The position numbers were made by a program, and so were the translations under genes. Source: CAYSCZ01 sp964429655 (GTDB lineage Bacteria > Bacteroidota > Bacteroidia > Cytophagales > Cyclobacteriaceae). From it: a stretch of 64,000 nucleotides of DNA. Below are positions 34,254-44,000 of the stretch, piece by piece. The DNA is taken from NCBI GenBank assembly GCA_964429655.1, contig CAYSCZ010000006.1, forward strand, positions 1 to 64,000, given 5' to 3'. Each line of letters begins with the position of its first letter. Within the stretch, counting starts at the first letter, position 1. Under the pieces are notes generated by a model that was not told the DNA's origin, did no database searches, and was given only the letters and a program-made list of their open reading frames with translations.

Positions 34254-35677
34254 ACAAATACTTTTCTTATTCTCAATTACGCAGTGACCTTGAGAATGGA
34301 GTGGTAACCTGTCAGGAGGTAGTTGAATACTATTTATTCAACATTCATAATAAGAAAGACCTCAATGTCTTCCTGGAAGTTTACGACGGGGAAGCAATTT
34401 CACGAGCTCAGGAGATAGATAAAAAACTCAGGGAGGGGAACCAGGGTCGTCTGGCAGGCATGGTCATAGGAATAAAGGATGTCTTGGCCTATAAAGATCA
34501 TCGTCTGCAAGCCTCCAGTAAAATTCTGGACGGCTTCAAGTCACAGTTTACTGCAACAGCCATTCAGCAACTGTTAGATGAAGATGCCATTATAATTGGA
34601 CATCAAAACTGCGATGAATTTGCTATGGGCTCCTCAAATGAAAATTCAGCCTTCGGCCCCGTTCGAAATGCGTTTGATGAAAACCTTGTCCCGGGAGGTT
34701 CCTCCGGAGGTTCTGCGGTTTCGGTTCAGGCAGATATGTGTTTGGTATCTTTGGGCACTGATACCGGTGGTTCTGTAAGACAACCAGCTTCTTTCTGCGG
34801 CATTGTTGGGCTTAAGCCCACATATTCCCGAATATCTAGATTCGGATTAGCTGCCTATGCCAGTTCATTTGATACAATTGGTATTTTAAGCAACACGGTT
34901 GAGGATGCCGCGCTGGTACTAGAAATTTGCGCTGGTCACGATAAATTTGATAGTACTTCCTCTACTGTTGAGGTACCCAATTATTCTAAAAGAAAGGATT
35001 TTGGGAGAAAAGCCCGGGTGGCATACCTCAAAGATACGCTAAACAGTGATGGATTAAATGAAGAAATCAAAAATGCAACCTTCAGAGCGATAGAAAGCAT
35101 TAAATCGATGGGCCATGAGGTAGAAGGTGTAGATTTCCCGCTTTTAGATTATATTTTACCCACTTACTACATCTTAACCACAGCTGAAGCTTCATCTAAT
35201 TTATCCAGATACGATGGAGTGAAATACGGTTATCGGTCAGATAATGCTAAAAACATGGAGCAGATGTACAAGCTTACACGCTCAGAAGGGTTTGGTGAAG
35301 AAGTTAAAAGGAGGATTATGCTTGGCACATTTGTACTGAGCGCAAGGTACCATGATGCTTTTTATACCAAAGCCCAGAAAATTAGGCGTATAATAAAAGA
35401 AAAAACACAGGAATTTTTAAGAAATTATGATTTTATTATTTGCCCGACCACGCCTACACCACCTTTTGAGATTGGCGCTTTAATGGATAATCATCTTGAG
35501 ATGTATCTTGCAGACCTGTTTACTGTGCAAGCCTCAGTTTCAGGTATACCGGCAATCTCTGTGCCAAACGGTGAAGACAAAAATGGCCTGCCCATCGGAT
35601 TACAAATTATGGGAGACTATTTCAAAGAAGATGACTTGCTTGCTTTTTCAAAAGAATATTGTTTAAGGACTGCTTAA
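34250..35677 (+). CDS. gatA: Glutamyl/aspartyl-tRNA amidotransferase subunit A
   Basis: A 475-residue amidase-signature enzyme, the glutaminase subunit of GatCAB, which converts Glu-tRNA(Gln) or Asp-tRNA(Asn) to the amide form. The catalytic triad can be placed: Lys76 in GIKDV, cis-Ser151 in GGSSGGSA and nucleophile Ser175 in GTDTGGSVRQPA, with the same spacing as known GatA proteins. The start is TTG at 34250, overlapping the tatA stop; no ATG lies near enough upstream. gatB and gatC are not in the window. Confidence 0.95.
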   Translation: MNKYFSYSQLRSDLENGVVTCQEVVEYYLFNIHNKKDLNVFLEVYDGEAISRAQEIDKKLREGNQGRLAGMVIGIKDVLAYKDHRLQASSKILDGFKSQFTATAIQQLLDEDAIIIGHQNCDEFAMGSSNENSAFGPVRNAFDENLVPGGSSGGSAVSVQADMCLVSLGTDTGGSVRQPASFCGIVGLKPTYSRISRFGLAAYASSFDTIGILSNTVEDAALVLEICAGHDKFDSTSSTVEVPNYSKRKDFGRKARVAYLKDTLNSDGLNEEIKNATFRAIESIKSMGHEVEGVDFPLLDYILPTYYILTTAEASSNLSRYDGVKYGYRSDNAKNMEQMYKLTRSEGFGEEVKRRIMLGTFVLSARYHDAFYTKAQKIRRIIKEKTQEFLRNYDFIICPTTPTPPFEIGALMDNHLEMYLADLFTVQASVSGIPAISVPNGEDKNGLPIGLQIMGDYFKEDDLLAFSKEYCLRTA

Positions 35678-35678
35678 A

Positions 35679-37055
35679 ATGAGATTTCTGTTAAGCATTA
35701 CATTCATTTTACCAATAATTACATTATCTGCTCAGGAATTTGAAAGCAAAGAAGACGCTGTAAAATATTATAATGAATTCATTCCTGAAACCCACTATGA
35801 AGAGATCGAGGATAGGATGAGTTGTTTATCAACTACCATCCCGCTTAATTTTAACGATCGGGTAAGAAGCTTTATAGACTATTTTGTTATTCGCAACAGA
35901 GCTTATACCAGGGGGATTCTCAAAAGAAAGAGCTATTACTTCCCAATTTTTGAGGAAATATTAAAAAAATACGACCTGCCTGATGAACTTAAATATCTAT
36001 CGATTATTGAATCCGGTCTCAATCCTAACGCAATTTCATGGGCAAGTGCAGCAGGGCTATGGCAATTCATACCCTCTACCGGAAGGTTATATGGACTAGA
36101 TAAAGATTGGTATATCGATGAAAGAATGGACCCTTATAAATCTACCGAAGCAGCTTGCAAATACTTAAAATCATTACATCGATCATTTGGTGACTGGGAG
36201 CTTGCCTTAGCGGCTTACAACTCCGGGCCCGGGAAAGTTAGAAGGGCAATTAGAAGATCAGGATATAAGAAAAGCTTCTGGGAGATATACTGGTACCTAC
36301 CCCGCGAAACAAGATCTTATGTGCCTCAATTTGTAGCAATGATTTATGTGCTGAACTATGCTGACTATCACAATTTTTATGAAGTGGATGAAGAATTTAT
36401 AATGGAAACAGACACCATAAATATCAAAAACTATTTTCATCTGGAAACATTTGCCCACCAAATAAATATCTGCGAAGAGGATTTATTAAAATTAAATCCT
36501 GAGATAAAAAGAGGAGCACTTCCTGATGAAATCATTGATTATTCGTTAATTATCCCGGCAGATAAAAAAGATTACATAGTTTCTAACAGAAAATCATTAT
36601 ATGATTCCGCTTCAAAAGTTGGTAAAAAAACGTTAGAGTACCTTGCCAGAAATATGCCGGGAAGTACCTATGGCAGAACTAAAATAAAATACAAAGTAAG
36701 GAGCGGTGATTTCCTTGGAAGAATCGCGAGAAACTACCATGTGAGGATATCTGACCTTAAAAGTTGGAATAACCTAAGAAGTAATTTGATCCGTGTAGGA
36801 CAATACCTTGACGTCTGGGTATTACCACAATACAGCGCTAAAACGAAAAAATTATATCAATCAACATCGGGAAAACCTATCGGCAATGCATTTGCCCATG
36901 CATCCGGCTCTAAATCTTATGAGGTAAAATATGGTGACACACTATGGGATATCTCCAGAAAATATTCAACCTTGAGTCCTGAGGAATTAAAAGCACTGAA
37001 TAATTTGAAGTCCAATAAAATTAAACCAGGTCAGAAGTTACTACTCAGCAAATAG
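35679..37055 (+). CDS. mltD: Membrane/periplasmic lytic transglycosylase (MltD-like) with two LysM domains
   Basis: A 458-residue exported peptidoglycan lyase. After a signal peptide (about 18 residues) comes a GH23-type SLT domain with the catalytic glutamate Glu111 in IIESGLNP, then AAGLWQFIPSTGRLYGL and the ALAAYNSGPGKV signature. Two LysM domains close the protein: KYKVRSGDFLGRIARNYHV (about residue 332 on) and SYEVKYGDTLWDISRKYST (about residue 411 on). It cleaves between MurNAc and GlcNAc, forming 1,6-anhydro ends. The gene starts one base after the gatA stop. Confidence 0.93.
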   Translation: MRFLLSITFILPIITLSAQEFESKEDAVKYYNEFIPETHYEEIEDRMSCLSTTIPLNFNDRVRSFIDYFVIRNRAYTRGILKRKSYYFPIFEEILKKYDLPDELKYLSIIESGLNPNAISWASAAGLWQFIPSTGRLYGLDKDWYIDERMDPYKSTEAACKYLKSLHRSFGDWELALAAYNSGPGKVRRAIRRSGYKKSFWEIYWYLPRETRSYVPQFVAMIYVLNYADYHNFYEVDEEFIMETDTINIKNYFHLETFAHQINICEEDLLKLNPEIKRGALPDEIIDYSLIIPADKKDYIVSNRKSLYDSASKVGKKTLEYLARNMPGSTYGRTKIKYKVRSGDFLGRIARNYHVRISDLKSWNNLRSNLIRVGQYLDVWVLPQYSAKTKKLYQSTSGKPIGNAFAHASGSKSYEVKYGDTLWDISRKYSTLSPEELKALNNLKSNKIKPGQKLLLSK

Positions 37056-37103
37056 GCTTTTGGTTTTTTGATTAATTTTAAAGTTAGATAATCTGTTACC
37101 GTT

Positions 37104-38174
37104 TTGAAGATCACATCTATCCTGCGCTTAATTTTTATATTTTTCATTGCTTCCTGCTCATTAAAGCTAAAAGATAATGACAAGAGCCTCATGCAACCGG
37201 CCAGGGGAGATATTGGAGAAATTATATTAGTCATGGACTCGGCCTCCTGGCAAGGTGAACTTGGAGATGAAATTATACGGACTTTCAGAAAGCCGTATCC
37301 GGGATTACCACAGGAAGAGCCTTATTTTAATGTGAATTATGTCAATCCGCTAAGATTAAACAGTGTGCTGAAAAGTGCTAAAAACATGATATTCGTAACC
37401 ACATTTGATAAAAAAAACCGAGCTAGCCGGGTTTTACAGTCCAACTTCACCCAAGAATCTGTAAAAAAAATAAAAGATGACAGTTCATATTTTATGTTTA
37501 CCAAGAACGATGAGTTTGCGAGAGATCAAAGAATTCTTCACTTATTTGCTAAAAACCAAAAGACACTTATACAAAAGATCGCCGCTAATAGAGAAGGTTT
37601 AAGGAACTACTTTGAACAAATAGAAAAAAAGAGAATAAATAATAAAATTTTCAAGAACTCAGAAAAAGATATTGAACAAGTAATCGCTGACAAGCATGGT
37701 ATTGAAATTAAAATTCCTTTTGGGTTCATGTTGGCTAAAAACCTTAAAAACTTTGCCTGGGTAAGAGTAAAAGATGCTGCAATTGAAAAAAATATATTTA
37801 TATACCATCAGCCTTTTTCTTCATTAGAACCCTTTCAGGACATTAAGAACTTCAGGGAGAAAATCACCGGCAGTTACCTCCGTGACAGTGAAAAACTTGA
37901 TTTATACGTCACTATCCAGGATGAATACCCTTTGCAAATAAAAGAAGTTAATTTCAATGATATATATGCCAAAGAATGTCGAGGCCTATGGAAAGTTAGT
38001 GATGCAACCGCCGGTGGGCCATTTTTATCCTATACGTTTGTTGATGAAATTACCAATAGATTATACTACATTGAAGGGTATGTGTATGCAGCGGGTACGA
38101 CTAAAAGAAACTTTATGAGAGAAATAGAAGCCATACTTTGGACCTCCAACGTGATAACTGAAGAAGAATCTTAA
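37104..38174 (+). CDS. DUF4837 family lipoprotein
   Basis: A 356-residue predicted lipoprotein. The N-terminus KITSILRLIFIFFIASC ends in a good lipobox (IASC, Cys at about residue 18). The mature start PARGDIGEIILVMDSASWQG and the C-terminal region with AGGPFLSYTFVDE ... EGYVYAAGTTKRNFMREIEAI are typical of DUF4837, a family found in Bacteroidota and of unknown function. The start codon is TTG at 37104. A DUF4837 gene next to a transglycosylase gene suggests an envelope role, but nothing more can be read. Confidence 0.82.
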   Translation: MKITSILRLIFIFFIASCSLKLKDNDKSLMQPARGDIGEIILVMDSASWQGELGDEIIRTFRKPYPGLPQEEPYFNVNYVNPLRLNSVLKSAKNMIFVTTFDKKNRASRVLQSNFTQESVKKIKDDSSYFMFTKNDEFARDQRILHLFAKNQKTLIQKIAANREGLRNYFEQIEKKRINNKIFKNSEKDIEQVIADKHGIEIKIPFGFMLAKNLKNFAWVRVKDAAIEKNIFIYHQPFSSLEPFQDIKNFREKITGSYLRDSEKLDLYVTIQDEYPLQIKEVNFNDIYAKECRGLWKVSDATAGGPFLSYTFVDEITNRLYYIEGYVYAAGTTKRNFMREIEAILWTSNVITEEES

Positions 38175-38196
38175 ATAATCTCATTTTTATAATTTA

Positions 38197-40473
38197 ATGG
38201 AACCTAAAATCAGAAAAAGTGAAGCGCTTGCATATCACGAGTCCAGCCCCAGTGGGAAAATTGAAGTCATTCCCTCCAAACCACTCTCTAACCAACATGA
38301 TCTGGCGCTTGCCTACTCGCCGGGAGTGGCTGAACCTTGTAAAGAAATCGCTAAAAATACAAGTGATGTATATAAATATACTGCAAAAGGTAATTTGGTA
38401 GGTGTTGTTTCCAATGGCACCGCAGTACTGGGCCTGGGGAATATTGGGCCGGAGGCCGCAAAACCGGTCATGGAAGGTAAAGGTGTATTATTTAAAAAGT
38501 TCGCAGGAATAGATGTATTTGATATCGAAATAGCTGAAAACGATCCGCATGAATTCATAAAAATTTTAAAATCGCTTGAGCCAACATTTGGCGGGATCAA
38601 CCTGGAAGATATAAAAGCACCTGAAAGCTTTTTAATAGAGCGTACTTTAAGGGATGAAATGAATATTCCTGTAATGCACGATGACCAACATGGAACAGCT
38701 ATAATTTCCAGTGCTGCCTTGCTAAATGCTTTGGACATTAATGGAAAAAAATTAGAAGAAATAAAAATTGTGGTAAGTGGAGCAGGAGCCGCAGCTATGG
38801 CTTGTATAGATCTCTACGTCTCAATGGGTGCTCATAAGGAAAATATCATTATGCTTGATAGCAAAGGAGTAATAAAAAAGAATAGAGAAAACCTGGATGA
38901 GCTTAAATCCAGATATGCAACAGATAGAGATTTGGATAATCTAAATGATGCCATGGAAGAGGCAGATATGTTTCTCGGACTATCAAAAGGCAATATCCTG
39001 GATGCAGAAGACTTAAAAAAAATGGCCAGGGATCCAATAGTATTTGCACTGGCCAACCCCGACCCTGAAGTTGATTATAATTTGGCGATTGAAACGAGGG
39101 AAGACATTATTATGGCCACCGGTCGCTCTGACCACCCAAATCAAGTCAACAACGTGCTGGGATTTCCTTATATTTTCAGAGGCTCTCTCGATGTACGGGC
39201 TAAGTCAATCAATGAAGAGATGAAAATGGCAGCTGTCCATGCATTAGTTAAATTAGCCCGGGAACCCGTTCCGGAAATTGTCTTGAAAGCTTATGGATCA
39301 AGAAGCATGAAATATGGCAAAAATTACTTAATCCCTAAACCATTAGACCCCAGGTTGATAACCACCATCTCTCCCGCCGTTGCCAAGGCTGCCATGGATT
39401 CTAATGTGGCTCAAAAACATATTGATGATTGGGATAAATATGAACTGGAACTAAAAAAGCGTGTTGGCATTGACCAAAGTTTATTATCCAGGATCGTAAC
39501 AAGGGCCAGAAAAAAACCAAAAAAGGTTGTTTTTGCGGAAGCTGATGATGTAAACGTCTTAAAAGCAGCCCAGCTGGTTGTCGATGAAGGAATTGCCGTG
39601 CCCATCTTACTGGGAAGCAGGTCAAGGATCAATGAAATTATTGAAGAGTGTGAGCTTGAGCTCGGTAACTGCCATATCATTAACCCACTTATTGAAAAAG
39701 AAAAAGTCAGAGATTATGCCAAAAAATATTTTGATATAAGACAAAGAAAAGGAGTTACACTTAGCTCTGCCCTCGATACAATGGTGGACAGGAATTATTT
39801 CGGTGCAATGATGGTGGAATGTGATGAAGCTGACGCCTTAATATCCGGTAGATCCAGCAAATATCCTAAGACCATACTACCTGCCCTGGAAATTATTGGC
39901 ATAAAAGGGGACATTAAACGGGTTGCAGGTATGTATATTATCAACACAAAAAAAGGCACGTACTTTTTCTCCGACACAACGGTCAACATCGATCCCACGG
40001 TAGATGAACTCATTGATATCATAGGGTTAACCGCCCGAACCGTTAAATATTTTGATGCAGAACCTCATATTGCTATGCTCTCTTATTCAAATTTTGGTTC
40101 AGCAAAAGGTGAAACACCGCAAAAAGTATCACAGGCCGTAAAAAAGGCAAAATTGCTATGGCCTGACCTGATCATTGATGGTGACATACAGGCAAATGTT
40201 GCCTTAAACGGAGAATTATTATCTGAACATTATCCTTTCAGTGAATTAAATGGAAAGACTCCTAATACATTAATTTTTCCTAATCTTGCAGCCGGAAATA
40301 TTGGATACAAATTAGTAATGGATTTGGGTGGTTCGGAAGCTATTGGACCAATTCTCATGGGAATGAAAAAATCTGTACATGTTTTACAGTTTGGTAGTTC
40401 AGTCCGTGAGATTTTTGATATGGTGGCAATAGCAGTAGTAGATGCCCAACAACATGAACTGAACAATGAATAA
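38197..40473 (+). CDS. maeB: NADP-dependent malic enzyme with phosphotransacetylase-like domain (MaeB)
   Basis: A 758-residue fusion enzyme. Residues 1 to about 425 are a malic enzyme (malate to pyruvate plus CO2) with YSPGVAEPC, GNIGPEAAKPVMEGK, the metal-binding VMHDDQHGTAIISSAALLNA and the nucleotide-binding GAGAAAMAC. Residues about 430-758 are a phosphotransacetylase-like domain, as in E. coli MaeB, where it has a regulatory role. The length matches the family. The TAA stop shares its last base with the ruvA ATG (TAATG). Confidence 0.95.
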   Translation: MEPKIRKSEALAYHESSPSGKIEVIPSKPLSNQHDLALAYSPGVAEPCKEIAKNTSDVYKYTAKGNLVGVVSNGTAVLGLGNIGPEAAKPVMEGKGVLFKKFAGIDVFDIEIAENDPHEFIKILKSLEPTFGGINLEDIKAPESFLIERTLRDEMNIPVMHDDQHGTAIISSAALLNALDINGKKLEEIKIVVSGAGAAAMACIDLYVSMGAHKENIIMLDSKGVIKKNRENLDELKSRYATDRDLDNLNDAMEEADMFLGLSKGNILDAEDLKKMARDPIVFALANPDPEVDYNLAIETREDIIMATGRSDHPNQVNNVLGFPYIFRGSLDVRAKSINEEMKMAAVHALVKLAREPVPEIVLKAYGSRSMKYGKNYLIPKPLDPRLITTISPAVAKAAMDSNVAQKHIDDWDKYELELKKRVGIDQSLLSRIVTRARKKPKKVVFAEADDVNVLKAAQLVVDEGIAVPILLGSRSRINEIIEECELELGNCHIINPLIEKEKVRDYAKKYFDIRQRKGVTLSSALDTMVDRNYFGAMMVECDEADALISGRSSKYPKTILPALEIIGIKGDIKRVAGMYIINTKKGTYFFSDTTVNIDPTVDELIDIIGLTARTVKYFDAEPHIAMLSYSNFGSAKGETPQKVSQAVKKAKLLWPDLIIDGDIQANVALNGELLSEHYPFSELNGKTPNTLIFPNLAAGNIGYKLVMDLGGSEAIGPILMGMKKSVHVLQFGSSVREIFDMVAIAVVDAQQHELNNE

Positions 40474-41066
40474 TGATTGGTTACATTAAAGGTAAGATTG
40501 ACACCATCGATCCTACATTTGTGGTTGTTGATGTGAATGGGATTGGATACACGATAAAAATAAGCTTAAACACCTACTCAGCAATCAAAGAAAAAATCGA
40601 TTGCAAATTATTTACTCACCTGCACGTCAAAGAAGATGCGCACACCCTTTTTGGATTCCACGACCCGGAAGAACGAACCCGGTTTTTAGAATTGATAGGC
40701 ATCTCCGGGGTAGGCCCGGGGACTGCCATAATGATTTTATCGTCATTATCGGCAGATGAACTGCAATATGCTATAGCAAATGAGGAGGTAAAAACAATCC
40801 AATCAGTGAAGGGTATCGGTGCTAAAACTGCAAATAGAATTATTCTTGAATTAAAAGATAAAATGAAAAAGCAGGATTTATTAAATAAATCTTTAGACAG
40901 TTTCCCATCCCTTGACAATACCCTAAGAAATGAAGCGTTATCCGCATTGGTAACCTTAGGAATAAATAAATCTGAAGCCGATAAAAAAATTAGAATTGCC
41001 CTGAAGAATAGTGATGGAAACATTACCCTGGAGCAGTTAATCAAAATCGTCCTTAAAGGAGCCTAA
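40473..41066 (+). CDS. ruvA: Holliday junction DNA helicase subunit RuvA
   Basis: A 197-residue DNA-binding protein that recruits RuvB to Holliday junctions for branch migration. It begins MIGYIKGKIDTIDPTFVVVDVNGIGY, contains the helix-hairpin-helix pairs ISGVGPGTAIMIL and VKGIGAKTANRIILELKDK, and ends in the RuvB-binding domain with NEALSALVTLGINKSEADKKI. The order ruvA-sprA-gcvH seen here is also known from other gliding Bacteroidota. Confidence 0.96.
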   Translation: MIGYIKGKIDTIDPTFVVVDVNGIGYTIKISLNTYSAIKEKIDCKLFTHLHVKEDAHTLFGFHDPEERTRFLELIGISGVGPGTAIMILSSLSADELQYAIANEEVKTIQSVKGIGAKTANRIILELKDKMKKQDLLNKSLDSFPSLDNTLRNEALSALVTLGINKSEADKKIRIALKNSDGNITLEQLIKIVLKGA

Positions 41067-41079
41067 AAACAATATTGAT

Positions 41080-44000
41080 TTGCAATATTTGAAATTTTTT
41101 AGCCAACCGCTGCTGATACTCTTATGTCTGTTCACCTCTACACACCTCTCCTATGCCCAGGAAGGAGAGGAGCCCTCAGACACAACTAAATATGAACCCA
41201 GTACAAGACCAACATTCAGTCCTTCTTTCAGGTTTGGAGACCCTTTTTCCAATAGAGCCACACGATCACCACTATTTTTAAAAGACCCTTCGAGCCTTGA
41301 AATTGAAATTGATACAGGTCTAAACTATACCATATATGAGAAGATAGGAAATACCGAGTTCAGGCCAATATCTTCCATGTCCTTCCGGGAATTTAACCGC
41401 TTCCAAAGCGACAAGATCATTAAGGATGGATGGAAAAACCGGTCAGAAGCACTGGATGGGGAAAGTGCTGTAAGCGGGAGACGTTTAATCCCAAAAATTT
41501 ATTTTAATCCTGTTTTTGACAGGGTATTTGGGGGTAGTTACATTGATATTCAACCCAATGGCTTCATAAACCTTGATTTTGGTGGCAGATGGCAAAGAAT
41601 AAATAATCCGGCCATACCCATCCGGCAACAACGCAACGGAGGATTTGATTTCAATCAACAAATCTCTATGAATGTGGTAGGTAATGTGGGTGAAAAACTT
41701 GCCATCACTGCGAATTTTGATAACAATAACACATTCGACTTCCAAAACAATATGCGGGTCGAGTATACCGGTTATGAAGAGGACATCATCAAAAAAATCG
41801 AGATAGGAAATGTAAGCTTACCGATTAGCAATAGCCTGATCAATGGTGGACAGAGTTTGTTTGGTGTAAAAACCCAACTTCAATTTGGAAATCTTTTTGT
41901 TTCTGCCATCGCCTCCAGACAACAGGGTCGAACTGAGGTGATCAACCTTGAAAGTGGATTCCAGGGAAGTGAATTTGAAGTAAGAGGCTCAAATTATGAT
42001 GAAAACAGGCACTTTTTTCTAAGCCATTTTTTTCGGGACAACTATGAGAGTTGGCTGAGCAATTTGCCACAAATCTCCTCAGGTTTAAGTATCAACAGGG
42101 TTGAAGTTTATGTGCTAAACAGGATAAATGACACGCAAACCCTTAGAAATTTTGTTGCTTTTACAGATTTGGGTGAAAGCAGGGTATTGCTTCGACCAGA
42201 TAATCCAAATGTAATCCCTGTAACAGGAGTAGCCAGTTCCAATAATGCCAATGAACTTTATTCGAACCTTAGAAACACAGCAGGCATACGAGATATTGAT
42301 CAGATAGATAATATCCTTGAAAATCAATTCGCATTTGAACGAACCCAGGACTATGTGAAAATCACCTCCGCAAGAAAACTGGAAGAAAGGGATTACACCA
42401 TAAACCGTGAACTGGGCTATATTACTTTATTAAGAAGATTGCAAAATGATGAAGTGTTGGCGGTGGCTTACGAGTATAGTTTCAACGGCAATCGATTCAA
42501 AGTTGGTGAATTAACGGAAGATGTGCAATCCTTAGGCCTTCAGGATAACCAACCGCTTTTTCTCAAAATGCTCAGGCCCAACAGAATTGATACTGAGTTA
42601 CCCACCTGGGACCTGATGATGAAAAATATTTACAATCTGAATGCCAATCAGGTCGAAAAGGATGGATTCCAACTTCGTATTATTTACAGGGACGACCTCA
42701 CCGGTATAGACAACCCATCACTACAGGAAGGGCCCCCAGAGGTTATTGATCGTCCCTTGCTGGAATTATTCGAATTAGATAACCTCAATCAGAATAATGA
42801 TCCCCAACCGGATGGAAACTTCGATTATGTTGAAGGTGTTACCATTCAGCCGTCAAATGGTAACATAATTTTCCCTGTATTAGAACCGTTCGGATCAACC
42901 CTAAGGGAAAAACTAGAACCTGACCAGGATGCCATAAATAGATTTGTATTTGATACGCTCTACAGAACCACCAGAAATGAAGCCGAACAACAAAGTGATG
43001 TGAATAAATTCTTTATTAAAGGTGAGTACCAGGCCGGATCTGCCAGTGAAATTGTACTTCCTGGCATTAATATTTCAGAAGGATCAGTGACGGTAACCGC
43101 TGGTAACACGCCTCTGATCGAAGGTACAGATTTCAGGGTTGATTATAACCTTGGACGTGTAACCATCCTAAATCAGGGCGTGCTTAGCTCCGGTAAAGAA
43201 ATCCAGGTAGCCTACGAAAAAGCAGACCTTTTTAACTTCAGGAGTAGATGGCTGACCGGACTACGATTGGATTATGAACTGAGTGATGATATAAATTTCG
43301 GCGCGACTTTATTAAGATTAAATGAGCGCCCGGGTGGTATTTCAAGGTTCAGCATCGGTGACGAGCCTACCAGAAACACCAAATATGGTTTTGATGTTAA
43401 TTTCAGGAAAAATTCCAGGGCCATTACAAACGCTATTGATGCCATTCCCCTAATCAGAACCAAAGAAGAATCTTCTGTAAATTTTAGCGGGGAATTTGCA
43501 CAATTGATACCCGGAACATCCAATCAAATCCAGGGCCAGGGAACATCATTTATTGATGACTTTGAAAATGCCATAACACCGATAAACCTTGGAGGAAACC
43601 CACTCGCCTGGAAACTTGCTTCCACTCCGGAAACCGATGATAATCAATTTGATTTAAGACCTCCGGGGGACTCAACAAATAACTTTCTTCCATATGCATA
43701 CAGGAGAGCTAAAACAGCATGGTACATCATTGACAACAGTGTTTTTTACCGTACCGCCGGGGGCCTGAGACCCGATAATCTTACCGAAACTGATCTTGAA
43801 AACCACTATGTGAGAGCAGTACTGCCTCAGGAAATTTTTCGCCAACAAGATAGACAATTAGTAAATATTAATATACCGGTATTTAATGTTGCCTATTTCC
43901 CTTCCGAACGTGGACAGTACAATTATAACCCTGATACTCAACCAGAAAGCAGGTTGCCAGAACCAACCAAAAATTATGGTGGGATTACCAGGGCAATAAC

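Noticed and set aside
40616..41044. Long antisense open frame opposite ruvA, and similar long frames opposite maeB and sprA
   Set aside because: They lie fully inside strong conserved genes, are Ser/Phe/Leu-rich as expected for reverse-strand shadows, and have no supporting site.
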